Program-made: the position numbers and the translations under genes
Assembly (NCBI GenBank): GCA_036273735.1
Contig: DASUHA010000053.1
Span: forward strand, 1 to 64,000
Length of the DNA: 64,000 bases
Reading direction: 5' to 3'
From: 13-2-20CM-66-19 sp036273735
GTDB lineage: Bacteria; Pseudomonadota; Gammaproteobacteria; Steroidobacterales; Steroidobacteraceae
Shown here: piece by piece, positions 34,479 through 43,020 of the stretch
Numbering within the stretch: position 1 is the first letter of the stretch
How the letters are laid out: each line of letters opens with the position of its first letter
Notes under the pieces: model-generated
What the model was told of the DNA's origin: nothing
What the model saw: the letters and a program-made list of their open reading frames with translations, nothing else
Database searches by the model: none

Positions 34479-35080
34479 TCCACACCTCCGGGGGGCGGCC
34501 TGACGCGCTGCGACATCTCGCTGCGGTAGCTCAGCTCGACACCCGCGTTCTCCGCAACGGTCTCGAAGTCGAGATCTGTCGGGGACGCACTCGATGAGGA
34601 TACATCGGCGGCCATGCCGGCAAATTGGAAGTCATCCAGGTTCGTCACCGCAAAGACGGTCACGCTCGAGCCGCTACCCACGACGAAGAACGACAACCTC
34701 CCGGGACCCTGAAAGGCTCTCCCGAATGCGTGTTTGAAGCCGGCGGCCTCGAGCGTCGCGCGTGCCTGCGCCGAAAGCGGCGCGAGCAGAGCAGAAAGCG
34801 CATCCGCATCGGCCACGCCCGCGTGCGCTTCGTACAGCCGGTTTTCCGGGCCGCTTGCGTCGGCGGCGATCCAGGAATCGGCCGCGGTCGCCTTGCATTC
34901 GAGCCAACTTCGGGACTCCCGGGTCTTCTCCGTCAGGGCGCCTGGTTTGGGCAGCGCATTCCTGCATTCATCGGCGTGGAAGAAGACCTGTCTTTCGACA
35001 CAGCGAGTCGTACCCGGTCCGGAAGCATGCTTGGCCGCATTGAGATGCACGCACGCATACAGCACATATAAATGAAGCAT
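34475..35080 (-). CDS. Hypothetical protein coupled to the dehydratase gene
   Basis: A frame ending in TGA at 34475 overlaps the dehydratase start by four bases (ATGA) and encodes about 201 residues from the Met at 35080. The sequence (MLHLYVLYACVHLNAAKHAS, then CVERQVFFHADECRNALP) has cysteines and a short hydrophobic N-terminus that could be a signal. The end contains RLSFFVVGSGSSVTVFAVTN. No family is recognised. The frame stays open far upstream into the antisense of the peptidase gene, which weakens the case, and the ribosome-binding site is poor. Confidence 0.45.
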   Translation of the reverse strand: MLHLYVLYACVHLNAAKHASGPGTTRCVERQVFFHADECRNALPKPGALTEKTRESRSWLECKATAADSWIAADASGPENRLYEAHAGVADADALSALLAPLSAQARATLEAAGFKHAFGRAFQGPGRLSFFVVGSGSSVTVFAVTNLDDFQFAGMAADVSSSSASPTDLDFETVAENAGVELSYRSEMSQRVRPPPGGVE

Positions 35081-35330
35081 GACGGGTACCGAAGGTGCGG
35101 CCAGCCTGGCGGGCCGGCGGGAAGCCGAGTCGAACCATAGCCTGCCCGCGCCACGGGCGGCAATCTCCGCCCATTTTGCGACAGCCCGACCAGCCGATGC
35201 GATGGGGACGGCATCATAGGGTCGGCTCAGACCGCAGCGGCGACTCCAGAATTCGTGCTCACGAAGTAAACTAGCCGACGCGATCATACTCACTGTTCGC
35301 AAACCTGTGTCCGACGAGAGAGGTGCGGTA

Positions 35331-37649
35331 ATGCCTGCGGCAGTCATGCGCAAATTCGGGGTGGGGTTGACCTGTCTGTCCTTGACCTGTCTTGCAGGCG
35401 CTGCCATGCCGGCATCAGATGTGACGCCGACGGGATCGGACATGCTGGGCTTCACGTCGAGCGGCGCGGCGCAGGAGCGGGATCTGGAGCGGCGATTCGA
35501 CGCCCAGTTGAGCGCTCCCGAGATGCGCGAATGGCTACGACAGCTGTCATCCGGACCGAACCAGGTGGGCTCGCCGCACGACAAAGCCAATGCCGAATTC
35601 ATGCTGGCTCTGTTCAAGAAATGGGGATGGGACGCGCGCATCGAGCAATTCGATGTGCTCTATCCGACACCGAAGCAGGAACTGGTCGAGATGACCGCAC
35701 CAAAGGTCTTCAAGGCAGCTTTGCATGAGCCGCCGATCAAAGGCGACCGCACTTCGGCACTCGGCGGCGCCTTGCCGCCGTATAACGCATATGGCGCCGA
35801 TGGCGATGTGACCGCACCCCTCGTCTATGTCAACTACGGGATGCCCGACGACTACAAGGAGTTGGCGCGGTACGGTGTCAGCGTGAAAGGCAAGATCGTG
35901 ATCGTGCGCTACGGCAAGGGCTGGCGCGGCCTGAAGCCCGAGCTTGCGTACGAGCACGGCGCCGTGGGGTGCCTGATCTATTCCGACCCGGCCGATGACG
36001 GCTACTTCACCAGCGACACGTATGGCAAGGGCGGCGGCTCGCGGCCGCCGGACGGTGTGCAACGCGGCTCGGTGATGAACATGGAGTGGTATCCCGGCGA
36101 CCCGACGACACCGGGATACGGCTCGGTACCAGGCGCGAAGCATTTGGCCATCAAAGATGCCAAGACGATCCTCAAGATCCCGGTACTGCCGATTTCCTAT
36201 GCCGATGCGACCCCGCTGCTGCAGGCGCTTGCCGGACCGGTCGCGCCGGCAAACTGGCGCGGGGCGCTGCCGATGACCTACCACATCGGTGCCGGGCCCA
36301 CGGAAGTGCACCTGCTGGTGAAGTCGGACTGGAGCTTCAAGCCGCTCTATGACGTGATCGCCGTGCTGAAAGGCTCCTCGGAAGGCAATGAGTGGGTGCT
36401 GCGCGGCAATCACCATGACGGGTGGGTATTCGGCGCCGGGGACCCGCTCTCCGGCACCATCGCCCTGATGGGCGAGGCCAAGGCGCTCGGCAGCCTGCAC
36501 CGTCAGGGCTGGGTACCCAAGCGCACGATCGTGTATGCGAGCTGGGATGGCGAAGAGCCTGCGCTTCTCGGCTCGACCGAGTGGGCGGAAACGCACGCCA
36601 AGGAGCTGCAGCAGAAAGCGGTGTTGTATCTGAACTCAGACAGCAATGAGCGCGGATTCCTCTCCGCCGACGGCAGCCATTCCCTGCAACACCTGGTCAA
36701 CCAGGTCGCAGCCGGGGTGGCTGACCCCGAAACGAAGGTCAGCGTGCAGCAACGCGAGCGCGCGGTCCTCGAGGTCCGGGGTACCGCGCCGAATGCCGAT
36801 CCGACCGCGAAGGAGATTGCCAGGCTCGCGGCCGCGGGCGGCGACGTTCCGCTGGGTCCTCTGGGCTCAGGCTCGGACTACGGCTCCTTCCTGGATCATC
36901 TCGGCATTGCCTCGCTCGATCTCGCATTCGGGGGCGAGGCCGATCAGGGCGGCGTCTATCATTCGCGCTACGATTCGTTCGACCACTATATCCGCTACGG
37001 CGATCCCACATTCGAATACGAGGTCACCCTGGCGAAGGTGGCGGGCCACGTCATCATGCGCACGGCCGATGCGGAAGTGCTGCCCATGCGCTACGCCGAT
37101 TTCAGCGCCACGCTGGATCGGTATGTGGGGGAGCTGCACGAGATAGTGGCCGGCGAGCGCAAGGCAACGGCAGCCCAACACGAGCTGCTCGATGCAGATG
37201 CCTACCGGCTGGCCGCCGATCCGACTCATCCGGTCGCCCCGCCCGAGCGCCTGACGGACGTTCCGAGCATCGACCTCGCACCGCTCGATCAGGCCGCAAA
37301 GCGATTGCGGCAGAGCGCCAAGGCTTACGAGGCTGCGTACGAGGCGCGTGCCTCTGCCGGGCTTTCGATTCCTGCCGACCGGTTGCACAAGATCAACGAG
37401 ACCATGCTCACCATGGAGCAGCGGCTGCTCGATGACGCGGGCCTTCCAGGCCGCCCCTGGTACAGGAACATGTTGCAGGCACCCGGTGAGCTGACCGGCT
37501 ACGCGCCGAAGACGATTCCGGCCGTGCGCGAATCGCTCGAGGCGCGGAACTGGAGTCGTGCCAATCAGTACGCCGGGATCACCGCCAAGGTGCTCGACGG
37601 CTATCGCGCGCAGCTCGATCGGCTCACGGCGCTGCTCAACGGACGGTGA
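35331..37649 (+). CDS. M28 peptidase, glutamate carboxypeptidase II-like, exported
   Basis: A protein of about 772 residues. A signal peptide (GVGLTCLSLTCLAGAAMPA) leads into a PA (protease-associated) domain (IVIVRYGKGWRGLKPELAYE), then the M28 catalytic domain and a C-terminal transferrin-receptor-like dimerisation region. Zinc-site residues are visible: H and D in RGNHHDGWVFGAGDPLSGT, EE in SWDGEEPALLGSTEW, D in YLNSDSNERG and a C-terminal H in YHSRYDSFDHY. The pattern closely follows glutamate carboxypeptidase II. AGAGGT lies seven bases before the ATG at 35331. It should trim peptides outside the cytoplasm. Confidence 0.92.
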   Translation: MPAAVMRKFGVGLTCLSLTCLAGAAMPASDVTPTGSDMLGFTSSGAAQERDLERRFDAQLSAPEMREWLRQLSSGPNQVGSPHDKANAEFMLALFKKWGWDARIEQFDVLYPTPKQELVEMTAPKVFKAALHEPPIKGDRTSALGGALPPYNAYGADGDVTAPLVYVNYGMPDDYKELARYGVSVKGKIVIVRYGKGWRGLKPELAYEHGAVGCLIYSDPADDGYFTSDTYGKGGGSRPPDGVQRGSVMNMEWYPGDPTTPGYGSVPGAKHLAIKDAKTILKIPVLPISYADATPLLQALAGPVAPANWRGALPMTYHIGAGPTEVHLLVKSDWSFKPLYDVIAVLKGSSEGNEWVLRGNHHDGWVFGAGDPLSGTIALMGEAKALGSLHRQGWVPKRTIVYASWDGEEPALLGSTEWAETHAKELQQKAVLYLNSDSNERGFLSADGSHSLQHLVNQVAAGVADPETKVSVQQRERAVLEVRGTAPNADPTAKEIARLAAAGGDVPLGPLGSGSDYGSFLDHLGIASLDLAFGGEADQGGVYHSRYDSFDHYIRYGDPTFEYEVTLAKVAGHVIMRTADAEVLPMRYADFSATLDRYVGELHEIVAGERKATAAQHELLDADAYRLAADPTHPVAPPERLTDVPSIDLAPLDQAAKRLRQSAKAYEAAYEARASAGLSIPADRLHKINETMLTMEQRLLDDAGLPGRPWYRNMLQAPGELTGYAPKTIPAVRESLEARNWSRANQYAGITAKVLDGYRAQLDRLTALLNGR

Positions 37650-37655
37650 GACCGA

Positions 37656-38129
37656 TCAAGTGGCTTGAGCCGGAAGCGGGACGGCCGTCGTGCGCTTGAG
37701 CTCTTCCATCGAGAAGACGGCCCGCACCTCCGCACAGCGCGTCGAGCCGATGAGGAGCTTGTAGACCTCATCGTAACTCGCCACGTCCGCGAGCTGCAGT
37801 TTGAGCAGATAGTCGACATCTCCGCTGGTGCGGTGAAACTCCGTGACCGAGGGAATGGCGCGGACGGTCGCTGCGAAATGCTCGAACCATGCCTGCGAGT
37901 GCTCCGCGGCACGGATCAGGACGAACATCGTCAGCCCCGCGCCCACCTGCGCGGCATCGAGCAGCGCGACCCTTTTCTGGATGATGCCGGCATCTTCCAG
38001 GCGCTTGATGCGGTGCCAGCAGGCATTCGTGGAGAGGTGCACCCGCTCGGCAATCGCGGCGACCGCCTGTGAAGCATCCTCCTGAAGAAGGTCCAGGATC
38101 CGCAGATCCGTGCAATCGAGGTCGGCCAT
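37656..38129 (-). CDS. Lrp/AsnC-family transcriptional regulator
   Basis: A 157-residue regulator with an N-terminal winged helix (CTDLRILDLLQEDASQAVAA, then LSTNACWHRIKRLEDAGIIQ) and a C-terminal RAM/ACT-like sensor (FHRTSGDVDYLLKLQLADVA). The ORF can start at 38144, but the family start MADLDCTDLRIL at 38129 is preferred, and a palindrome lies right before it. It is divergent from the DUF6356 membrane protein gene. The likely effector is an amino acid. Confidence 0.9.
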   Translation of the reverse strand: MADLDCTDLRILDLLQEDASQAVAAIAERVHLSTNACWHRIKRLEDAGIIQKRVALLDAAQVGAGLTMFVLIRAAEHSQAWFEHFAATVRAIPSVTEFHRTSGDVDYLLKLQLADVASYDEVYKLLIGSTRCAEVRAVFSMEELKRTTAVPLPAQAT

Positions 38130-38142
38130 GGGAATTTTTCCC
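38130..38142. promoter_or_regulatory. Palindrome before the Lrp start codon
   Basis: GGGAA-TTT-TTCCC is a perfect 5-3-5 inverted repeat directly upstream of the Lrp start codon, in an AT-rich divergent gap of 38 bp. This fits an autoregulatory Lrp/AsnC operator; an effect on the divergent gene at 38168 is also possible. Confidence 0.5.
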
Positions 38143-38167
38143 AAAAAAGTGGCTTTGGCTAGTTTAA

Positions 38168-38479
38168 ATGGAGAAATTTTTAGACGCCACTTTGATTATC
38201 TTCGCTCTACTGGCGTCAATAAGCATTGGGGGCCCGGTGTTCAACCGCCTATTCGTCGACCACCCCCGATCGGTGGGGGAGTCGTATCTGGAGCATCAGC
38301 GCCACGCCTTCGGATTCGGAATATCCTTATTGGGCGCCGCGCTGGCATGCCTCGTCCATGCCGTGATTCCCGGGCTGTTCGTCCGGACCGGCAGCGAGGC
38401 GATCACGCGACTGCATGATCGCATGGTCACCAATCGAACCGCGCGTGACCGCGGGCGGGTGGTATCGCTGCGGACCTAA
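38168..38479 (+). CDS. DUF6356-like small membrane protein
   Basis: A 103-residue protein. The central part DHPRSVGESYLEHQRHAFGF followed by GISLLGAALACLVHAVIPGL and RTGSEAITRLHDRM matches the small DUF6356 family as I know it, with one strong membrane segment. The first 25 residues add a second hydrophobic stretch (ATLIIFALLASISIGG). It is divergent from an Lrp gene and its last four bases overlap the convergent soeC-like gene. Function unknown. Confidence 0.7.
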   Translation: MEKFLDATLIIFALLASISIGGPVFNRLFVDHPRSVGESYLEHQRHAFGFGISLLGAALACLVHAVIPGLFVRTGSEAITRLHDRMVTNRTARDRGRVVSLRT

Positions 38480-39411
38480 ACCACGCGACCGTAGTACAGC
38501 GCTGATACGTGCGTCGCTTCCGCGAAGAATAGCCAACGCTCGGTCAGCAGTCCGAGAGCAGCGCACGCCACTGCTGCCGCCGTGGCAGCCAGCGGAGCCA
38601 TCGAGAGCCCCGCGAGAATGGAGAGTACGAGGGGCGCGGCAAAGGCAAGACCCAATGCAATCCGCCGCAATCTTCCGCTATGGCGCCGGGCGATCGTGAA
38701 CCCCATCTCGCGCAGCACGTAGTTCTCGGCGAAATGAGGCGCATCCAAGGCCCTCACGTCCACCTCCTTCGCCAAGCCAATTGCAGAAGCGAGGCTCGCG
38801 AATGGAGTCTGAGCATCGACGTGGCGCCAGTAAGCGCGCTTGGCGAGCAGCGCGATCGCCGCAGTCATCGGGACGATGACGAATATGGGCGCTGATCCAC
38901 CCACCAGCACGGCATGCAGCAGGGCGAACAGCAACGCGCCGGAGAACGCCGCATAAATCAGATAGTCCGGGGCGGTGTGTGGGTTGTGCCACTGTCGTAT
39001 CGGCTTGAGGCTGGCATAGATCATCGCGGTGCAGTAGACGGTGCCGAGCGCCATGACCGCGACGGCGGCTCCGAGCAGTCGCATTGCGATGCCCCCGTGA
39101 TCCCAACGGAGCGCCAGCAGGAACAGGATGGCAATCGGATAGGTGAGGACCGCGCCGACTGCCTCACGCGACAGCCACGAGGAGCGCCACTGGCTGAAGG
39201 CGCGCCACGCCCGATCCGCCCGCCCAAGATGCAGTGCCGATGCTCCGAGACCGAAGGATGCGATGAGCAGACCGAGCGTCGTGCCGGCCGTCGCGAACCG
39301 CGGCGCAGCCGGCAGAAGCCCGAGGAGCGCGTAGACTCCAGTCCAGGCGAGCAGGCCGTATGCGAACCCCGTCAAGGTGGTCAGCAGCAGAACCGAGGCG
39401 GCCGGCCTCAC
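38476..39411 (-). CDS. soeC: Membrane anchor of a molybdoenzyme, SoeC/DmsC family
   Basis: A 311-residue integral membrane protein with about eight segments (for example SVLLLTTLTGFAYGLLAW, TLGLLIASFGLGASALHL, YLIYAAFSGALLFALLHAV). The paired motif HLGRADRAWRAFSQWRSSWL, followed by SREAVGAVLTYPI, is typical of DMSO reductase anchor subunits. It is the third gene of a three-gene unit with a ferredoxin-like and a molybdopterin subunit; its ATG overlaps the soeB stop (38476-39411 and 39408-40145 overlap by four bases). It should bind the complex to the cytoplasmic membrane and pass electrons to quinone. Confidence 0.85.
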   Translation of the reverse strand: MRPAASVLLLTTLTGFAYGLLAWTGVYALLGLLPAAPRFATAGTTLGLLIASFGLGASALHLGRADRAWRAFSQWRSSWLSREAVGAVLTYPIAILFLLALRWDHGGIAMRLLGAAVAVMALGTVYCTAMIYASLKPIRQWHNPHTAPDYLIYAAFSGALLFALLHAVLVGGSAPIFVIVPMTAAIALLAKRAYWRHVDAQTPFASLASAIGLAKEVDVRALDAPHFAENYVLREMGFTIARRHSGRLRRIALGLAFAAPLVLSILAGLSMAPLAATAAAVACAALGLLTERWLFFAEATHVSALYYGRVV

Positions 39412-40145
39412 CGACTGAGTACCCGGTCCAGCAGCCGCAGCAGAGCCGCACCGACACCGTCACCCTCCTGCGCCGCCGGCTTGGATGCAGTTGGGATCCT
39501 GGCGGTGCGGGCCGGCAGATACTTGTTGGTAGGGCGATAGCCCAACTCGGGGAGCAGGTCCTTGCCGCCGCGCGCGGCAACCAGCTTGGAGACCCGGCTC
39601 TCCGGATCGCCGAGATCGCCAAAATGCCGTGCACGGGTCGGACAGGCCGCGACGCAAGCCGGCTCGCGCTCGGCCTCCGGGAGGCTCTTGTCGTAGATCC
39701 GATCGACACAGAGCGTGCACTTGCGCATGACTCCCGCCTGCTCGTCGAACTCGCGCGCGCCATAAGGGCAGGCCCAGGAGCAGAGCTTGCAGCCGATGCA
39801 GATCTCCGGGTCGATGAGGACGATGCCGTCCTCTGCCCGCTTGTACGAGGCGCCGGTCGGGCACACCGTGACGCATAGAGCATCCTCGCAGTGCATGCAG
39901 GAGCGGGGCAGATTCACGGTGCGCGAGCACCCCTGCTCCGCGGCTTCGTACGAATGCACCCGGTTGAACCAGACTCCGTCGGGCTCAGAGCCGCGTGGGT
40001 CGTAGTCCGGCAGCGGGCCGGCCTCACCGCCACTGTTCCATTCCTTGCAGCTCACCGCGCAGGCATGGCAGCCGACACAGGTATCGAGGTCGATGACCAG
40101 ACCCAGCCGCTTCGCTCCGGGGAGAGCCGTGGGCAACATGGTCAT
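39408..40145 (-). CDS. soeB: Iron-sulfur subunit of a sulfite-oxidising molybdoenzyme, SoeB-like
   Basis: A 245-residue electron-transfer protein with four ferredoxin-type cysteine clusters: CVGCHACAVSCKEWN, CMHCEDALCVTVCPTGA, CIGCKLCSWACPYGARE and CTLCVDRIYDKSLPEAEREP with CVAACPTRA. This is the DmsB/NrfC type with four [4Fe-4S] centres. The Met at 40145 overlaps the soeA stop by four bases; the ORF upstream of that is antisense-like. It links the molybdenum subunit to the membrane anchor. Confidence 0.92.
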   Translation of the reverse strand: MTMLPTALPGAKRLGLVIDLDTCVGCHACAVSCKEWNSGGEAGPLPDYDPRGSEPDGVWFNRVHSYEAAEQGCSRTVNLPRSCMHCEDALCVTVCPTGASYKRAEDGIVLIDPEICIGCKLCSWACPYGAREFDEQAGVMRKCTLCVDRIYDKSLPEAEREPACVAACPTRARHFGDLGDPESRVSKLVAARGGKDLLPELGYRPTNKYLPARTARIPTASKPAAQEGDGVGAALLRLLDRVLSR

Positions 40146-42919
40146 CGGCCGGTCTCCACAGTCAGCGTGAGACGCACCGGATTCGCTCCCAGCCGCGGAG
40201 CGACTTCGGCCGCCGCACCGGGCTCGCACCGCTCGATGGCGACTGTCAGGTCGAACCATGCGGCCTGGCCGGTGACCGGATCGGAGTTGGAATGCCGCGG
40301 CTCGCGGCGCTCCTTCGGCAGATACTCCGAGATGATGTGATTGAGCAGGAATGCCCGGCGAAACTCCGGCGCGTTGTGCCCAAGGGCCCAGGCGCCGGCG
40401 CGCTTGCCGATCGCATTCCAGGTCCAGATGGTATCGCGATTGAGCCCGGTCATCGTACGCACCTGACACTTCAGTTTGCCGTTGCGGGAATGCACCCACA
40501 CCCAATCCTCATCCGCGACCCCGATCTGGGCGGCGAGATCGCGGTGCAGATAGATGCGGTTCTCGGGAAGAATCTGACGGAGCCAGGCGTTCTGCGAGCC
40601 CCATGAGTGATACATCGCCATCGGCCGCTGGGTGATGGCGTGCAGCGGAAAGCGCGCGCGGTCGGTGAGCGCCTCTTCCAGGGGCATGTACCAGATCGGA
40701 AGCGGGTCGAAGAACTGCCCGATGCGCGCGCACAGCCGCTGCGGCGGACGATGGTCGCCGTGTCCCTCGGCCGCGAGCCGAAATCTCTGCAGCGTCTCGC
40801 AGTAGATCTGCAGGACGATCTGCGCATCGCTCTCGATGAGTCCCATGGCCTTCGCGCCCGTAAGATATGCGCTGTTGGCATGCTTGAAATAGAGCTGTTC
40901 CGGTGGCAGCTCATGCTTCCAGAAGCCGCCATTCTCCACATAGCGCTCGAGCTGCCTCGCGTTGGGCGATCCTTTGCCGATCGCGCCGGCGTCCTCGCCG
41001 CGAAAGCCGGCCAGCGGCCCAACGCCAGGGGCGCGCTCGTGCCGCACGATGTAGTCGGCATACGAGGAGTAGAGCGCGTTGCCACCGAGGTCCACGAAGT
41101 CAGGTAGGCCGAGTCTCCCGGCAAGGTCGAGCAACACATCCTGAAAAGGGCGGACGTCACGCCCGGGCTGCAGCACCGGAACGCGAATGGCATCGGCCGG
41201 GCCGTGCGCCGAGCCGATCGGCCGGTCGAGGAGGGAGATGCAGTCGTAGCGCTCGAGGTACGTGGTGTCGGGCAACACCAGGTCGGCATAGGCCACGGTC
41301 TCCGAGGCGAACGCGTCCGCCACGATGACGAACGGAATGCGGTAGTTGCCGTGATCGTCGGAGTCGCTCAGCATGCGCGTCGTCTCGCCCGGATTCATCG
41401 CGGAGTTCCACGCCATGTTGGCCATGAAGAGGAACAGCGTGTCGATCCGAGCGGGCCCGCCCTCGAACGCACGAGCGATCGCCATGTGCATCAGGCCATG
41501 GATCGCGAGCGGCGCCTCCCAGGAGAACGCGCGGTCGAGGCGCAGTGCCTCACCCTCATCATCGACGAGCAGATCCTCGGGGCCGAGTGGAAAGCCGAGC
41601 GGCGGGCCATCCAACGGCTCGCCGGGCGCCGTCGAGCGGCCCGGCGGGGAGCCGCCGGGAATCGGCTTGGGATAGGGAGACTTGTATCGCCACGAGCCTG
41701 GAGTGTCGATCGCACCGAGCAGCATCTGCAGCACGTGAAGCGCGCGGCAGGTATGAAAGCCGTTGGAGTGAGCCGAGATGCCCCGCATCGCGTGCATGGA
41801 CACGGGCCGCCCAACCATGGTCGCGTGCCGGCGGCCGCCGGTATCGGTCCACGCCTGCTCGATCACCACCGGCTGTTTGAAGGCGACTTCGGCGATCTCC
41901 CGGGCAATCCGCCGCATGGTTGCGGCATCGATGCCGCAGCGCGGGGCAACGGCCTCCGGCGAATACTCCTTGCTGCCATAGCGCCGCGCGAGCAATTCGA
42001 ACGCCGGACGCGCACGCCGTCCGTCGCCCAGTGTGAACTCTCCCATCAGCGCGGGATCGATCCCGCCGCTCATCGCGGGCATCAGTGAGTGGGACTTGCG
42101 ATCGAACGACAGCTCGCGCCCGTGAGCGTCGCGCGCGATCAGACCGTGATCGGCCTTCCCCGGCGCGTCGATGACCAGATGGGGCGCATTGGTATAGCGC
42201 ACGAGAAACTCGGTATCGACCTCACCCGCTTCGAGCAGGCAATGGATGAGCGCGAAAATCAGCAGGCCATCGGTTCCCGGCCGCACGGCGAGGAACTCAT
42301 CCGCGATGGCTGAATAGCCGGTACGGACGGGATTGATCGAGATGATCTTGGCGCCGCGCTCCTTGAGCCGGCCGAGGCCGAGTTTTATCGGATTCGAATC
42401 GTGATCCTCCGCCACCCCGAAAAGGAGGAAGAGCCGCGTGTGCTCCCAATCCGGCTCACCAAACTCCCAGAACGCGCCGCCGACGGAATAAAGCCCGGCC
42501 GCCGCCATGTTGACCGAGCAGAAGCCGCCGTGCGCCGCGTAGTTCATGGTGCCGAACTTGCGGGCGAAGTGGCTGGTGAGCGCCTGCGACTGGTCGCGTC
42601 CGGTGAAGAACGAGAGGCGGTTGGGGTCCGAGGCGCGGATGGCGGCGAGCCGCCGGGTCACGATCTCCATGGCTTCGTCCCAGGAGATGGCGCGGAAGCC
42701 TCCTGATCCGCGCGGCCCGACGCGCACGAGCGGAGTCGAGAGTCTCGCGGGGGAGATCGCCGTCATGATGCCCGCGGATCCCTTGGCACACAGCACACCC
42801 CGATTCACGGGGTGGTCGCGGTTACCCTCGATATGACGCAGCTTGCCGTTCTCGAGATGCACCTTGATGCCGCAGCGGCAGGCGCACATGTAACACGTGG
42901 TACGGGCAACCGTTTTCAT
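40142..42919 (-). CDS. soeA: Molybdopterin subunit of a sulfite-oxidising enzyme, SoeA-like
   Basis: A catalytic subunit of about 925 residues of the DMSO-reductase superfamily. It starts MKTVARTTCYMCACRCGIKV, with the C-x2-C-x3-C part of a [4Fe-4S] site, and continues GNRDHPVNRGVLCAKGSAG. FFTGRDQSQALTSHFARKFG, NYAAHGGFCSVNMAAAGLY and FWEFGEPDWEHTRLFLLFGV agree with my memory of SoeA from the SoeABC sulfite-oxidising enzyme. There is no twin-arginine signal, consistent with a cytoplasm-facing complex. Related alternatives are other polysulfide- or arsenate-type reductases. The frame extends to 43015, but the Met at 42919 starts the family sequence. A LysR gene with a good operator is divergent. 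Confidence 0.85.
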   Translation of the reverse strand: MKTVARTTCYMCACRCGIKVHLENGKLRHIEGNRDHPVNRGVLCAKGSAGIMTAISPARLSTPLVRVGPRGSGGFRAISWDEAMEIVTRRLAAIRASDPNRLSFFTGRDQSQALTSHFARKFGTMNYAAHGGFCSVNMAAAGLYSVGGAFWEFGEPDWEHTRLFLLFGVAEDHDSNPIKLGLGRLKERGAKIISINPVRTGYSAIADEFLAVRPGTDGLLIFALIHCLLEAGEVDTEFLVRYTNAPHLVIDAPGKADHGLIARDAHGRELSFDRKSHSLMPAMSGGIDPALMGEFTLGDGRRARPAFELLARRYGSKEYSPEAVAPRCGIDAATMRRIAREIAEVAFKQPVVIEQAWTDTGGRRHATMVGRPVSMHAMRGISAHSNGFHTCRALHVLQMLLGAIDTPGSWRYKSPYPKPIPGGSPPGRSTAPGEPLDGPPLGFPLGPEDLLVDDEGEALRLDRAFSWEAPLAIHGLMHMAIARAFEGGPARIDTLFLFMANMAWNSAMNPGETTRMLSDSDDHGNYRIPFVIVADAFASETVAYADLVLPDTTYLERYDCISLLDRPIGSAHGPADAIRVPVLQPGRDVRPFQDVLLDLAGRLGLPDFVDLGGNALYSSYADYIVRHERAPGVGPLAGFRGEDAGAIGKGSPNARQLERYVENGGFWKHELPPEQLYFKHANSAYLTGAKAMGLIESDAQIVLQIYCETLQRFRLAAEGHGDHRPPQRLCARIGQFFDPLPIWYMPLEEALTDRARFPLHAITQRPMAMYHSWGSQNAWLRQILPENRIYLHRDLAAQIGVADEDWVWVHSRNGKLKCQVRTMTGLNRDTIWTWNAIGKRAGAWALGHNAPEFRRAFLLNHIISEYLPKERREPRHSNSDPVTGQAAWFDLTVAIERCEPGAAAEVAPRLGANPVRLTLTVETGR

Positions 42920-42971
42920 GGGCATCCCGCCGACATCCGGTCTGCGGAAGCCATAGGATGCGACGGATACC

Positions 42972-42994
42972 GATATTGATCCAATGCAAATATC
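42972..42994. promoter_or_regulatory. LysR-type operator (T-N11-A) between soeA and its regulator
   Basis: GATATT-N11-AATATC is a perfect interrupted inverted repeat of exactly the T-N11-A form used by LysR proteins. It lies 26 bp before the LysR start and 52 bp before the soeA start, so one bound tetramer could repress the regulator gene and activate the operon. Confidence 0.75.
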
Positions 42995-43020
42995 GCAGCC
43001 TAGCCATATACTCAATGCAT

